A stretch of 64,000 nucleotides of DNA. Origin: Mixta tenebrionis (GTDB lineage: Bacteria > Pseudomonadota > Gammaproteobacteria > Enterobacterales > Enterobacteriaceae). Below are positions 45,237 through 54,580 of this stretch, in pieces; positions within the stretch are counted from its first letter, which is position 1, and each line of letters begins with the position of its first letter. Under the pieces are notes generated by a model. It was not told the DNA's origin. It worked only from the letters and a program-made list of their open reading frames with translations, and made no database searches. The stretch covers positions 248,001-312,000 of the forward strand of contig NZ_VHQI01000003.1 of assembly GCF_006517625.1 (NCBI RefSeq), given 5' to 3'. The position numbers and the translations under genes were made by a program.

Positions 45237-46451
45237 TTAACCATTCTTTTCCGGCCAGGCGACGGCAGGGATAGCGTTGAGCTTCGGCGCGGCGAACAGC
45301 GGCCCCTGGAAATGATAGATGCCGGCGGCTTCCAGCCACATCCACTCCTCCGGTTTCTCCACGCCCTCTGCGGTTATGGCGATCTCCAGCGATGAGCAAC
45401 ACTTAATGACTGCCTGAACGATAGCCTGTTTTGGACCGCTTTTATGCACCTCGCTGATAATATTGCGGTCGATCTTAATCCGATCGGGCTGGAAACGCGT
45501 CAGCAGCAGCAGACCGGCGGAACCTGCGCCGAAATTATCAATCGCTACGCTAATCCCCGCCGCTTTTAGCTGCCTGATGGCGGTGGCAAACTCATCAAGG
45601 CGCGAAATAACCTCATTTTCCGTTACTTCAACCACGATTTGTTCAGGCACCAGCCCGTTTTCCTCAATCTCCGCCAGCAGAAAATCAACCGCGTCGGGCA
45701 CCATCACCAGCGACATCGGCAGCAAATTGATCGAAAGCGTCAGCCCTTCAATATCCAGCTTTTTCGCCAGCGCGAAGGCCTGCTTTTTTGATTTGAGATC
45801 GATATCATAAACTTCACTGCTGGACAGCTGAGAGAAGGCGTCGCGCAGGGGGGCGCCGTCTGCGTTATGCATCAGCGCCTCAAGCGAGACGATGCGCCGA
45901 GAGAAGGGATCGATAATCGGCTGAAAGGCGTAGTGCCAGCGCGCCGCGCCGGGAGAGATCGCTTCGCTCTGCGCGCTCGCCTCTTCATCAACGATAAAAT
46001 CCCAGGCATCCGCAGGCGGCACCTCAAAATAGTTCTCTTTTTCTCTCGCTTCAACGAAGGTACGAATAAACAGCAATACCCGGTCGTCATAGGTTAGCTG
46101 ATATTTAGTGGTGCCCTTATCGAATACCGCCTGCAGGACGGTGTTCGGATCGTATTCCCGCAGATCGAACAGTTCCATGCCGGTATTGCCGAAGCGGCGG
46201 GCAGGGGCGTAGTCGCGCATCAGCTCGACCAGATTATGATGTCGGGGATCTGCACTGATGCGTTGGTAGATGGTGTGTACCGCGTCTTCAGGACCCTCCA
46301 GCACCTGGAAAAAATGGGTTCCGTTGAACAGCAAAATACCGGTGACGTCATATAATTCATTGAGTCGGTTGGCTTTGCTCACCATTTCTTCCAGGGTTTT
46401 TACCGGGACGTCATCGCAGAGGTGGCTGCGATAGATGAGTGTTGAGAGCAT
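45237..46451 (-). CDS. bluF: BLUF-EAL blue-light sensor protein BluF
   Basis: A 404-residue protein with an N-terminal BLUF domain (residues 1-95) that binds FAD. The photocycle residues are present: Tyr7 in LIYRSH and the Gln of HFFQVLEG (residue 49). The C-terminal half is an EAL domain that looks degenerate: the metal-binding DDFG motif is DNFGAG, and other catalytic positions are not conserved, as in E. coli BluF (YcgF). That protein does not hydrolyse c-di-GMP but antagonises the MerR-like repressor BluR in the light. No bluR-like gene is beside it here. It is convergent with cheV. Confidence 0.92.
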   Translation of the reverse strand: MLSTLIYRSHLCDDVPVKTLEEMVSKANRLNELYDVTGILLFNGTHFFQVLEGPEDAVHTIYQRISADPRHHNLVELMRDYAPARRFGNTGMELFDLREYDPNTVLQAVFDKGTTKYQLTYDDRVLLFIRTFVEAREKENYFEVPPADAWDFIVDEEASAQSEAISPGAARWHYAFQPIIDPFSRRIVSLEALMHNADGAPLRDAFSQLSSSEVYDIDLKSKKQAFALAKKLDIEGLTLSINLLPMSLVMVPDAVDFLLAEIEENGLVPEQIVVEVTENEVISRLDEFATAIRQLKAAGISVAIDNFGAGSAGLLLLTRFQPDRIKIDRNIISEVHKSGPKQAIVQAVIKCCSSLEIAITAEGVEKPEEWMWLEAAGIYHFQGPLFAAPKLNAIPAVAWPEKNG

Positions 46452-46570
46452 GGAGTGTTCCAGATTCTTCGCTTTAGTGCCGCATACCTTACCAGAAGCC
46501 TTCGTGGGGTTGTCCAGAACTATCTGATGCTCTAAGGTAGACGGCAGTGTTGATAATCGGAGGCGGGGCG

Positions 46571-46831
46571 GTGATACGTGAAAAGCTGAGACGGCCGGAA
46601 GGCAAAAAATTTCTCCTGGCGATATTTGTTGTGTTCTGTATGGCGCTGGCTATTTTAATTCGCGCCACTATTGGCGGGGTGGTAGAGGAATATAATATGC
46701 CGCTCTCTACCTGGACCACGCAGATGTATCTGTTACAGGGCGCAATGGTGCTGGTCTATACGCTGGTATTAACCCTGATCTTCTCTCTTCCGCTGGCATT
46801 TTACTTCTTCGGTGAGAAATCAAATCGTTAA
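46571..46831 (+). CDS. ynaJ: YnaJ-like inner-membrane protein (DUF2534)
   Basis: An 86-residue protein with two membrane helices (about residues 14-33 and 55-80) separated by RATIGGVVEEYNMPLSTWTT, a loop that matches E. coli YnaJ (RATIGGVIEQYNIPLSEWTT). A GTG start is chosen because GGAGG sits 7 bases ahead; an upstream GTG at 46547 is the alternative. The function is unknown. In E. coli ynaJ lies in another chromosomal region. A CRISPR-like repeat remnant begins 35 bases downstream. Confidence 0.8.
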   Translation: MIREKLRRPEGKKFLLAIFVVFCMALAILIRATIGGVVEEYNMPLSTWTTQMYLLQGAMVLVYTLVLTLIFSLPLAFYFFGEKSNR

Positions 46832-46866
46832 CGGCGCATTTTCCGTCGCGGCTTTGTTGCTGTACT

Positions 46867-47073
46867 GTTCCCTGCGTCAGCGGGGATAAGTTGAAACAGA
46901 TAATATCTTTGCGCGGTTCTACGATGTTCTCCGCGCTGGCTGGAATAAATCGCAATAACGGCGCCAGCGCTGGCTCAGATTTCGGTTTCTTCGCGTCAGC
47001 GGGGATAAGCCGCGCGCGACGAGGCGACTGAGCTGCGCGGCGCAGGGCTTTTCGCATCAGCTGGCATATGCAG
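46867..47073. CRISPR. Decayed type I-E-like CRISPR repeat array (four units)
   Basis: Four repeat-like units begin at about 46867, 46926, 46986 and 47047. The first and third share the 17-base core GCGTCAGCGGGGATAAG, which resembles the E. coli type I-E repeat (CCCCGCGCCAGCGGGGATAA). The second (CGCGCTGGCTGGAATAAA) and fourth (CGCATCAGCTGGCATATG) are increasingly diverged. The spacing is 59, 60 and 61 bases, near the 61-base I-E period, with about 32-34 unrelated bases between. The short palindrome within unit 1 is kept. No cas genes are present in the window. I read it as the relic of a lost locus. Confidence 0.5.
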
Positions 47074-47136
47074 ATTATCCGTTAGCTTGATACAAAAATG
47101 CGGCATCTTCCCGCCATCCGCGAAAATAAAACCGCG

Positions 47137-47571
47137 CTACTTCTGCTGGTCAGCAATAGTTAATTCAGTATCGTGGCTATCCACTACAAACACGGCCAAC
47201 AGTTTTGCCGGAACATCCTTACTGGCATTACGGCTGACAAGATGATGAGCGCCCGGCTCTTCATACCAGCTTTCGCCAGCGCGCCAGGTGCGCTCAGGCT
47301 GGCCTGCTGCCTGGCTGACAATTTCTCCTGCCACAACGTAAGCATAAATAAATGCGGAAGAGGCGTGCCTGTGAGAAGGCGACGCCGCGCCAGGGGGATA
47401 AATAACCTCAACGGCCTTCAGCGATTTTCCTGGAATACCAGGCAACCGGTGCGCAAAATTTAGCTTAACGATATCTTCATTGCTGCGCGGTTGCGTTTCA
47501 TGCGCTGATGCTGCGGCTGTAAAAATAAGGCTGAAAATAACGCTCATCGACCACAAATATTGCTTGCTCAT
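47137..47571 (-). CDS. Exported cupin-domain protein
   Basis: A 144-residue protein with an N-terminal signal peptide (hydrophobic residues 8-22, AAASA-HE cleavage site) and a single cupin domain. Metal-binding motif 1 is PPGAASPSHRHASSAFIYAYVVAGE and motif 2 is AGESWYEEPGAHHLVSRN. The histidines of both motifs are present, so a metal-binding periplasmic cupin is likely. Substrate and enzyme activity are unknown. It is downstream of the AhpD-like gene on the same strand with a gap of 98 bases, so the two may share a transcript. Confidence 0.8.
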   Translation of the reverse strand: MSKQYLWSMSVIFSLIFTAAASAHETQPRSNEDIVKLNFAHRLPGIPGKSLKAVEVIYPPGAASPSHRHASSAFIYAYVVAGEIVSQAAGQPERTWRAGESWYEEPGAHHLVSRNASKDVPAKLLAVFVVDSHDTELTIADQQK

Positions 47572-47669
47572 ATTTTTTCCTGCGTGCAGGTTATTGTCGC
47601 GGTTAAAAATAGCCTGTTTAAGGCTATTTTCATCAGGCGTTTTCTGTCGCTGGTTCTGATATTAACTAC

Positions 47670-48170
47670 TCAGCTTTGGGGAAGAGGCTGTTTCGCTTTA
47701 GTTTTACCGGCGCAGTCAGCATCGACAGCCTCCCGCGGTACGTTACGAAAGCTAATGGCCAGTCGGTTATAAGCATTAATCAGCCCAATCGCCATGGTAA
47801 GATCGGCCAGCTCTTTATCGGTAAAGATGGCGGATGCCGCTGCGAAAGCGCAATCCGGCACATGCGTTTCCGCTACTCTGGTGACGGTCTCAGCCCATGA
47901 TAACGCTGCTTTTTCTCGTTCGCTGAAAATGTCACCGGCTTCCTGCCAAACCTGGACAAGCGCCAGCTTTACCGGGCTCAGCCCTTTGCTTAAAAGATCG
48001 CGCGTGTGCATATCCAGACAAAATGCACAACCATTTATCTGGCTTACCCGCAGGTTGACCAGTTCCACCAGCGTATCCTCCAGCCCGCACTGCGCAATAT
48101 AGGCGTATACGCCGCCGAGAGCTTTTACTCCCGCAGGTGAAGTTTTTGTATAATCAACGCGTTGGCTCAT
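47670..48170 (-). CDS. AhpD-like carboxymuconolactone decarboxylase family protein
   Basis: A 166-residue alpha-helical protein of the CMD/AhpD superfamily with the redox-active motif E-x6-NGCAFCLDMH: C48, C51 and H55. This is the signature of alkylhydroperoxidase D-type thiol peroxidases. It is divergent from a MocR regulator and probably under its control. No ahpC is adjacent, and the peroxide substrate is unknown. Confidence 0.85.
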   Translation of the reverse strand: MSQRVDYTKTSPAGVKALGGVYAYIAQCGLEDTLVELVNLRVSQINGCAFCLDMHTRDLLSKGLSPVKLALVQVWQEAGDIFSEREKAALSWAETVTRVAETHVPDCAFAAASAIFTDKELADLTMAIGLINAYNRLAISFRNVPREAVDADCAGKTKAKQPLPQS

Positions 48171-48386
48171 TTTCCTGTTTCCGTTTTGCTGGGATTTGCG
48201 TCAAGCTTAACAGCTGGATACAGAGTTAAAAGAACCAAAATTGAATGATTTCTCTGTACCACGATTTTGGGCGTCAGGGATGAAAGGCAAATCGTTACGG
48301 ATAGCGTAAATAAAAACTTCGCGTATAAAACCGGCGCGTCAGGCCTGAAGATGCGGGGCATTTATACCAGGACTGGAAAGGTTATG

Positions 48387-49787
48387 ATGACAAAAAAGCT
48401 GGCGCTGACAATCGATCGCAAAACAAAGATACCTATCTCTGAACAAATTCGTCGGGGAATCGTTGAGGCGATCCGGGAAGGCGTATTGCTTCCGGGTACA
48501 CGGTTACCGTCGTGGATCGATCTGGCTACTCAGCTTGGTATATCCCGTGGGACAGTGAAAACAGCCTATGACCGTTTATCTGATGAACAACTGGTAGTTA
48601 CCTCGCGTTCGCGGGGCACCTGTATCGCGGAGCCTTTACCTGCCATTGCTGGCTGTCCGCTGTTCCCTGAAGCTATGCCCGCTTCTGACCTCTATCAGCA
48701 CTATTTACTGCCGACAGGCGCCTTTCAGATGGGGGTTCCTGCCAATGATGCCTTTCCCGTTCCGTTATTTTCACGTCTTTTGGCCGCCGCGATGCGTGAG
48801 GCTATGTCTTCCAGCCATCACTATGGCGATCCGCGGGGTGAAAACGAGCTGCGCCGTGAAATTGCGGGCTTACTGACGCTTTCACGCGGGATAAAATGCC
48901 ATCCGTCGCAGATTTTTATCACGGCGGGTTTTACCGGCGCTCTCGGCTTAATCTTGCATGCTCTCTCCCTGGGCGGACAGAAAGCCTGGGTAGAAAATCC
49001 GGGGTTCCCACCGGCGAGAAGGGCATTAGAGCTGGCTGGCTTAACGATCGTGCCGGTAAGCGTGGATGCTGAAGGTATAAACACGGCATATGGCATCCGG
49101 CACGCTGCCGATGCGGCTCTGGCGCTGGTGACTCCCGGACAACAGGCGCCGTTAGGTATGACATTGTTTCAGGAAAGGCGTAACCAGTTACTGGCCTGGG
49201 CGAACCGTAACGGCAGCTGGATCGTTGAAGATGATTACCTGGGCGAACTGCAGCTTAACCGGCGCGCGGCTCCGGCGCTTGCCTCCCAGGATACCGGCGG
49301 CCGGGTAATACATATTGGCTCTTTCAGTAAAACGATCACTCCGCAGCTCAGGCTTGGTTTTGCCGTCGTGCCTCAATCATTGATTGATATTGTGGCTGAT
49401 ATCGCTGCCTCTCTTTCTCCGGCGCCGAATCCGGCTCTGCAAATGGCTACACGCACATTTTTAAGCGCAGGACATTTTCTGCGCCATTTGCGAAAAATGA
49501 AGAAAATCTACGGTAGCCGGAGTAGCGAGCTGCTGCATTTGCTGCAACAGGCAGGCCATCAGGCTGAAATCAACGGCTTATCTGTACTGGTAAATCTTCC
49601 TGAAAGCGTATCTGACCGAACTCTCGTCCATCGGGCATATCATCATGGACTCGCGCCTTCGCCGCTTTCTGGCTGGTATTTACCCGGCACGGCGGCGCGT
49701 TCGGGTCTGTTGCTGGGTATCTCAGGCCAGAGTGGCGCATCAATGGTGCAGGCCTGCGAGCTGCTGGATAATCTGATACGAAAGTGA
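48387..49787 (+). CDS. MocR-type GntR/aminotransferase regulator
   Basis: A 466-residue fusion of an N-terminal GntR winged helix (about residues 5-75; KIPISEQIRRGIVEAIREG, ISRGTVKTAYDRL) and a class I aminotransferase-like PLP domain. The PLP lysine is Lys315 in HIGSFSKTITPQLRLG, and the EDDYLGEL motif contains the ring-contacting Asp. Such proteins sense PLP or amino-acid adducts and regulate divergent genes. Here the neighbour is the AhpD-like and cupin pair. The start at 48387 has AAAGG 5 bases ahead; a longer ORF reaches back to 48267 without such support. Confidence 0.87.
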   Translation: MTKKLALTIDRKTKIPISEQIRRGIVEAIREGVLLPGTRLPSWIDLATQLGISRGTVKTAYDRLSDEQLVVTSRSRGTCIAEPLPAIAGCPLFPEAMPASDLYQHYLLPTGAFQMGVPANDAFPVPLFSRLLAAAMREAMSSSHHYGDPRGENELRREIAGLLTLSRGIKCHPSQIFITAGFTGALGLILHALSLGGQKAWVENPGFPPARRALELAGLTIVPVSVDAEGINTAYGIRHAADAALALVTPGQQAPLGMTLFQERRNQLLAWANRNGSWIVEDDYLGELQLNRRAAPALASQDTGGRVIHIGSFSKTITPQLRLGFAVVPQSLIDIVADIAASLSPAPNPALQMATRTFLSAGHFLRHLRKMKKIYGSRSSELLHLLQQAGHQAEINGLSVLVNLPESVSDRTLVHRAYHHGLAPSPLSGWYLPGTAARSGLLLGISGQSGASMVQACELLDNLIRK

Positions 49788-50080
49788 GCCCGATCGCTGA
49801 TGTTGCAGGCTCCGACAGCGAAGCGCCTGGCTGAAGCTCTGAAATCCGAGGCCATAAAAGCCATTATGGAGTATGGATAAGATCTGGCGTGATGACTGCC
49901 CTGCGGCAGGTTTCCGTATTACATGATGCGCCGCACGGCGTAACCCATTCGGGCGTAAAACTGTTGCCATGTATTGGATAGCGTACAAGTTTCATTCAGC
50001 AGAAAAAGCAGGAGGAGAAAGGAAGCGGAAATCCGCTGGCGGCGCAACACAAAATTTCTCAGTAGTCTTTGCTCTGGATT

Positions 50081-50156
<76 letters not shown>

Positions 50157-50454
50157 GGAGCGCTGCTAATAATAGTCCTGCTGTGAAAGCGAGGTTTGAG
50201 ATATATCAAATAATCAATAAAAAATCGCCCAGGTAGCCAGAATAATGGCATTGCTTACTATTGTTATCCGATGTCGTGCAAAAATTGTTAACCTGTGAGG
50301 AAACTTTGACCACTTTAAAGCAATTTTAAAGTTGCCTGGCAGGCTGGTTTTTAACTCCGGCTTCTTTTTTTCCTGATACGCCCTGTCTGCTTCTTTCAAC
50401 TCCTGTATTGCCATTAGTCTGCCTGAATAATTATTAGAATCTTCAACGCTCAGA

Positions 50455-51150
50455 ATGGAGGGTGGAGGAATAAGTGATATACGAGGAGCAGAATATTATT
50501 TATATGATGCTGACGCAGAGTCGATGACAATTAGTTATAACAATACAGCTCAGTATGGGCGTCCGCTTGATAAATATATCGTTATGAGTGTAGCTGCGCC
50601 AAATATAACTTATCGCCCAGGTTTTTTAAGCCCTCATCGGGCGAAAATGACGAATATTATGAATATGGTTGGTTACAGTCAAACTTTTGACGGCATCGAA
50701 CCAATTTCCAGTGCATCACATCCGAGTTTATTTTCAAGGCAGGTTGCTGACAGTATTTTAGGTGAATATAGTGCAGAGTGGGTTATACCTGCAGGGCTGC
50801 TGACCATAATTACCGATCCAAATAAAACGAAAGTAGAGCAGAATAAATTTTATGTTTGGACTATAGCGGTCAGATGGCTATCTGGCGATGCAACAATATA
50901 AATAACACAAGCAGGTGGTGCGCTTTTATCTCAACCATTGAGTAAAGGCTCCGGTTCGGGATGGAGGACGTTTGGACCAGTGGGGGAATATGTAAAAATA
51001 CAGGGAGACGATCGTATTGCTTTGCGTATTAACAACAACGGCAAGACAGAGAATATTATTCGAGCGAGCTGCTTTCAGATTATTACTTTTGATACTCTGG
51101 ACGAAGCTTTAAATTGGTTCAATTCTGGCCTGTATATGGGGAAGGTATGA
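50455..51150 (+). pseudogene. Low-GC gene of unknown function interrupted by an in-frame stop
   Basis: Two ORFs (148 and 70 codons) lie in the same frame and are separated only by a single TAA at 50899-50901. The frame stays open across the gap (ITQAGGALLSQPLSKGSGSG), so together they would give one protein of about 231 residues. The first part contains GYSQTFDGIEPISSASHPSL and a VEQNKFYVWTIAVRWLSG strand; the second ends FDTLDEALNWFNSGLYMGKV. I do not recognise a family. Base composition is clearly lower in GC than the flanking backbone, and no good ribosome binding site precedes the first ATG, so the 5' end may also be lost. A nonsense-mutated acquired gene is the best reading. Confidence 0.5.
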
Positions 51151-51545
51151 TAGAATAATATATATAATATGGTTATGTAATATTGTTCCTAATTATGTCG
51201 ATTGTGTTGCTGGACTTGGTTAATATCCGTGCTGTTTTTATTATGGTTTTTTTCTTCGGTTTATTTATAAATTTTTTATTCTGAGAGTGGATATAAAATC
51301 AGAATACTGAAAGTAAAAGGAATATTTGGCAGGAAAGCTTGGGCAAACAATGGATTTCATATCGAGCGATACGGTGTAAACGTTAGTATGCTAAGATAAT
51401 TCTGCTATAAAGACGCTGCATCCCCTTTTACTCAAGCGATAACAATCAGTCAGGCATGGTAGATTCTGCATCCGTCTGCCTGGCTGTACAGGATGTTCAT
51501 ATGCCTGGATCTCATCCAACTATAACCTGTTGAATTATAATAATT
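51151..51545 (+). other. AT-rich intergenic stretch before the LysR gene
   Basis: About 395 bases. The only coding-like signal is a 37-codon open stretch ending at 51399 (…GRKAWANNGFHIERYGVNV…) without a start codon, possibly the 3' remnant of a lost gene. The rest shows no assignable element. Confidence 0.35.
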
Positions 51546-52445
51546 ATGGATATCAAGCAACTTATTTACCTGTGTAATCTGGAGCGTGAACGTCACTTCG
51601 GCCGCGCGGCGGAAGCCAGCTTCGTTAGTCAGCCGACGCTGTCGATGCGCCTGAAAAACCTGGAGCGTGAGCTGGGCCTCTCGCTAATTAACCGCAGCAA
51701 TAACTTCGACGGCTTTACTGCCGAAGGCGAAAGGGTGCTGGCGTGGGCGCGTGAAATAGTCTCCGTCTATCAGGGGCTGAAGCTGGAAGTCGAATCGCTG
51801 AAGCATGGCGTAAACGGCACGCTGCGCATCGGCGTGGTGCCGCAGTGCGGCGTATCGCTGCCGCTGCTGCTGAAAATGGTCAGCGATCGCTATCCGCAGC
51901 TTGATTATCGCGTCGCGGTTCTGAGCGCCGATCAGCTGCTGGAGGCGCTAACCAGCCATACGGTGGATGTAGGAATAGGCTTTTTTGAACTGGCAACGCT
52001 GCGCGAGCTGCATTTTCAGGCGGAATCATTAACGGATAATGGCGTTGAGCTGGTCTATCATCCCGCTCACTTTCCCCAGCTGGAAGAGATCGATCGGTTG
52101 CGCATAGAGGATATTGCCACGTTGCCGCTATGCCTGGCGGAGCCTACCCGTTACTTCCGTCGCTATCTCGACGCCAGCTTTCGCGAAGCGGGAATAACGC
52201 AGCGGGTTATCCTGGAAAGCACCTCGATTTTTCAGCTGCTACAGGGCGTACAGGTGGGATTAGGCTGCCTGATCGCGCCGGTAGGGCATCTGTTGCCCGC
52301 AATGAATCCCGATTTACACTATCGCCCGCTGGCGATTGCGCCGATGGCGCGCCATGCGGCGGTGGTCATCGCCGAGCCGGGGAGAGCCACGCCGCTGTCG
52401 CAGCACTTTTTTGACGAAGTGCGGCGTATCCTCAGTGAAAGCTAA
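51546..52445 (+). CDS. LysR-family transcriptional regulator
   Basis: A 299-residue LysR-type regulator. The winged helix covers residues 1-60 (HFGRAAEASFVSQPTLSMRL), followed by the linker helix and a periplasmic-binding-like effector domain (LRIGVVPQCGVSLPLLLKMV from about 93). It resembles the CynR/OxyR-type subgroup in its N-terminus, but no specific regulon can be named. Its 3' end overlaps the convergent CMD-domain gene by 4 bases. Confidence 0.85.
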   Translation: MDIKQLIYLCNLERERHFGRAAEASFVSQPTLSMRLKNLERELGLSLINRSNNFDGFTAEGERVLAWAREIVSVYQGLKLEVESLKHGVNGTLRIGVVPQCGVSLPLLLKMVSDRYPQLDYRVAVLSADQLLEALTSHTVDVGIGFFELATLRELHFQAESLTDNGVELVYHPAHFPQLEEIDRLRIEDIATLPLCLAEPTRYFRRYLDASFREAGITQRVILESTSIFQLLQGVQVGLGCLIAPVGHLLPAMNPDLHYRPLAIAPMARHAAVVIAEPGRATPLSQHFFDEVRRILSES

Positions 52446-53578
52446 TGGCCAAACAGCGTTTGTACCAGACGGTTATTCCAGCCAGCCAGCGCCGTATACT
52501 GAATTAAGGAAAACAGCCGGACAGGCGTCAGGCCCTGCTCCAGCAACGGCTGCACATGGGCGGCGCTGAGGCGCTCCGGCGCGCGCGTTAGCTGCGCGGC
52601 AAAGGCAATAATCGCCTGCTGCGTCGGTTGCCGCTGGCTGGCCGCCAGCGCGGCGTCAACGCTCTGAAGCAGCTCAGAGCGCCAGGGACCATCGTAGCGA
52701 TCCAGGCAGGGCTTACTGCCGTTGATGCGCGCGGCTACCGCCTGCGCCAGCTTCTCCCCGCTGGCGGCGGGCTTCAGCGTGGCCTGCAGGCCGCGCCAGG
52801 CGTCCAGCGTCGCCGCATCCCAGGCAAGCAGCCAGATCATCTCCGCCAGAGCGCCGCTTTTCGGTGCGTTTTCCAGCGCTATAAGCTGGCGTTCGCTGGC
52901 GTAGCGGCGCTCCAGCAGGGGCAAGCGCGCGCGCCACTGCTCCGGGCTGGAAAAGCGCTGCGCTTCAGCATCGGTCATGTCATTCAGTCCCGGCAGCCAG
53001 CGCACCGGCAGCCCCATCAGCGCCTGGATGCCCGCTGTCACGCGCGCCTGATAGCTGACAAAACCGATAATCTGAGCGAGGCTGATGATATCCGGCGTGG
53101 TTAAGCCGACTTCATCAAGCCGCTGCAGCGCCGCCGCGTCAATTACCGCCGGCTGGCTGGCAAGCTGACGCGCAAACTGCGTCATCTGGGTGAGTCGGTT
53201 ATTACTTTCGCGAGAGGAGTCGGGGCCGGGCAGGGGATTAAGTCGCGCGGCGTAGTGGTTGCACAGGCGCTGCACGCCGGTGATTTGCGCTACCGTAAGG
53301 GCGCTGGACAAGCGATCGTACAGGGTAAGCGTCTGCGTCTGCGTTGTTGTTACGGACGGCGGCAGCAGCAGCAGGCTCAGCCGCTGGCCTGCCTGCAGCG
53401 TCGGCGCAAAGCGCTTAAACAGCGGCGTCAGCTCGCTGGCGTTTTGTTGCAAACCCAGTAAAAAACGGTCCTCAACCTCTGCCGCTTCGGGATAGAGCGG
53501 CGGCGCCTGTTCGACGCGAGAGCTGGCCTGGGTTTCATGATACCAGTGGCTGTTGCCGGCGTAACGGCGTGGTTCCAT
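52442..53578 (-). CDS. CMD-domain (alkylhydroperoxidase-like) protein
   Basis: A 378-residue protein, rich in Ala, Leu and Gln, that reads as two helical repeats of the carboxymuconolactone decarboxylase/AhpD type (for instance LTTPDIISLAQIIGFVSYQARV and LTPVRLFSLIQYTALAGWNNRL), but without the CxxC redox pair. It resembles proteins annotated as CMD domain protein of the Avi_7170 type; that name is recalled, not verified. The start at 53578 is chosen because AAGGAAGG lies just ahead. The role is unknown. Confidence 0.7.
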   Translation of the reverse strand: MEPRRYAGNSHWYHETQASSRVEQAPPLYPEAAEVEDRFLLGLQQNASELTPLFKRFAPTLQAGQRLSLLLLPPSVTTTQTQTLTLYDRLSSALTVAQITGVQRLCNHYAARLNPLPGPDSSRESNNRLTQMTQFARQLASQPAVIDAAALQRLDEVGLTTPDIISLAQIIGFVSYQARVTAGIQALMGLPVRWLPGLNDMTDAEAQRFSSPEQWRARLPLLERRYASERQLIALENAPKSGALAEMIWLLAWDAATLDAWRGLQATLKPAASGEKLAQAVAARINGSKPCLDRYDGPWRSELLQSVDAALAASQRQPTQQAIIAFAAQLTRAPERLSAAHVQPLLEQGLTPVRLFSLIQYTALAGWNNRLVQTLFGH

Positions 53579-53791
53579 GATCCTTCCTTTCACAAGTGAG
53601 CAAACCCAACAACATAAGCGCAGAAGAAAACGCCATAAATTCGGGTCAAAATGGCAGGACTATCGTGCAACAAGCAAAAGGCAGCATCAAAGAATGTTCA
53701 GCGATAACAAATAGCAGAAAGCTATAACGTCGGAGGAAAAGAGTGGGGGCGGAAGAAGATGGGCGCGGCAGAGACCACGCCCGGCATAATC

Positions 53792-54580
53792 TTATTTCAG
53801 TTCCAGTTCGTTCATGGCTGCGATGCTGAAACCGCCATCAACATGAACCACTTCGCCGGTGATGCCGCCCGCCAGATCGGAACAGAGGAACGCGGCGGAG
53901 TTGCCTACGTCTTCAATAGTCACGGTACGGCGAATCGGCGTTACCGCTTCGCAGTGCGCCAGCATCTTACGGAAATCCTTGATGCCGGAGGCGGCCAGCG
54001 TACGGATCGGACCGGCAGAAACGGCGTTAACGCGCACGCCTTCCGGACCCATAGCATTCGCCATATAACGCACGTTCGCTTCCAGCGACGCTTTCGCCAG
54101 GCCCATTACGTTATAGTTCGGGATGGCGCGTTCAGCACCGAGATAGGAGAGCGTCAGCAGCGCGGAGTTCGGGTTCAGCATGGCGCGGCACTCTTTTGCC
54201 ATCGCTACAAAGCTGTAGGCGCTGATATCATGCGCGATCTTAAATCCTTCGCGGGTGACGGCATTAACATAGTCGCCATCCAGCTGGTCGCCGGGGGCGA
54301 AGCCGATGGAGTGAACGAAACCGTCAAACTTAGGCCAGGTTTTTGCCAGTTCAGTAAACAGCGCTTTGATGCTCTCATCTTCAGCAACGTCACATGGCAA
54401 CACGATATCGGAACCCAGGTCTTTCGCGAACTCTTCTACGCGGCCTTTCAGTTTATCGTTCTGATAGGTGAAAGCCAGCTCTGCGCCCTGTTTGTGCATC
54501 GCCTGTGCAATACCCCATGCGATGGAGAGTTTACTGGCAACGCCAGTAACCAGAATGCGCTTACCGGAAAGAAAACCCAT
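53792..54580 (-). CDS. fabI: Enoyl-[acyl-carrier-protein] reductase (NADH)
   Basis: FabI performs the last reductive step of each fatty-acid elongation cycle and is the target of triclosan. The 262-residue SDR-type enzyme starts [20 protein letters not shown], and has [20 protein letters not shown] and the catalytic Tyr-x6-Lys in [19 protein letters not shown]. It is near identical to E. coli FabI (262 residues), which fixes the start seven codons inside the ORF; AAGGATT is upstream. It lies downstream of sapF on the same strand, as in E. coli. Confidence 0.98.
   Translation of the reverse strand: MGFLSGKRILVTGVASKLSIAWGIAQAMHKQGAELAFTYQNDKLKGRVEEFAKDLGSDIVLPCDVAEDESIKALFTELAKTWPKFDGFVHSIGFAPGDQLDGDYVNAVTREGFKIAHDISAYSFVAMAKECRAMLNPNSALLTLSYLGAERAIPNYNVMGLAKASLEANVRYMANAMGPEGVRVNAVSAGPIRTLAASGIKDFRKMLAHCEAVTPIRRTVTIEDVGNSAAFLCSDLAGGITGEVVHVDGGFSIAAMNELELK

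Noticed and set aside
49917-50048. A short minus-strand reading frame with a signal-like hydrophobic stretch and a FYARMGY segment just after the tRNA
   Set aside because: There is only a GTG start without a Shine-Dalgarno sequence and the length is about 43 codons. The resemblance to an acetyltransferase C-terminus is too slight.
50214-50414. A 66-codon minus-strand ORF upstream of the tRNA-Lys gene
   Set aside because: It has only a weak ribosome binding site, no recognised family, and lies in a patch of eroded DNA. It might be a remnant but cannot be supported as a gene.
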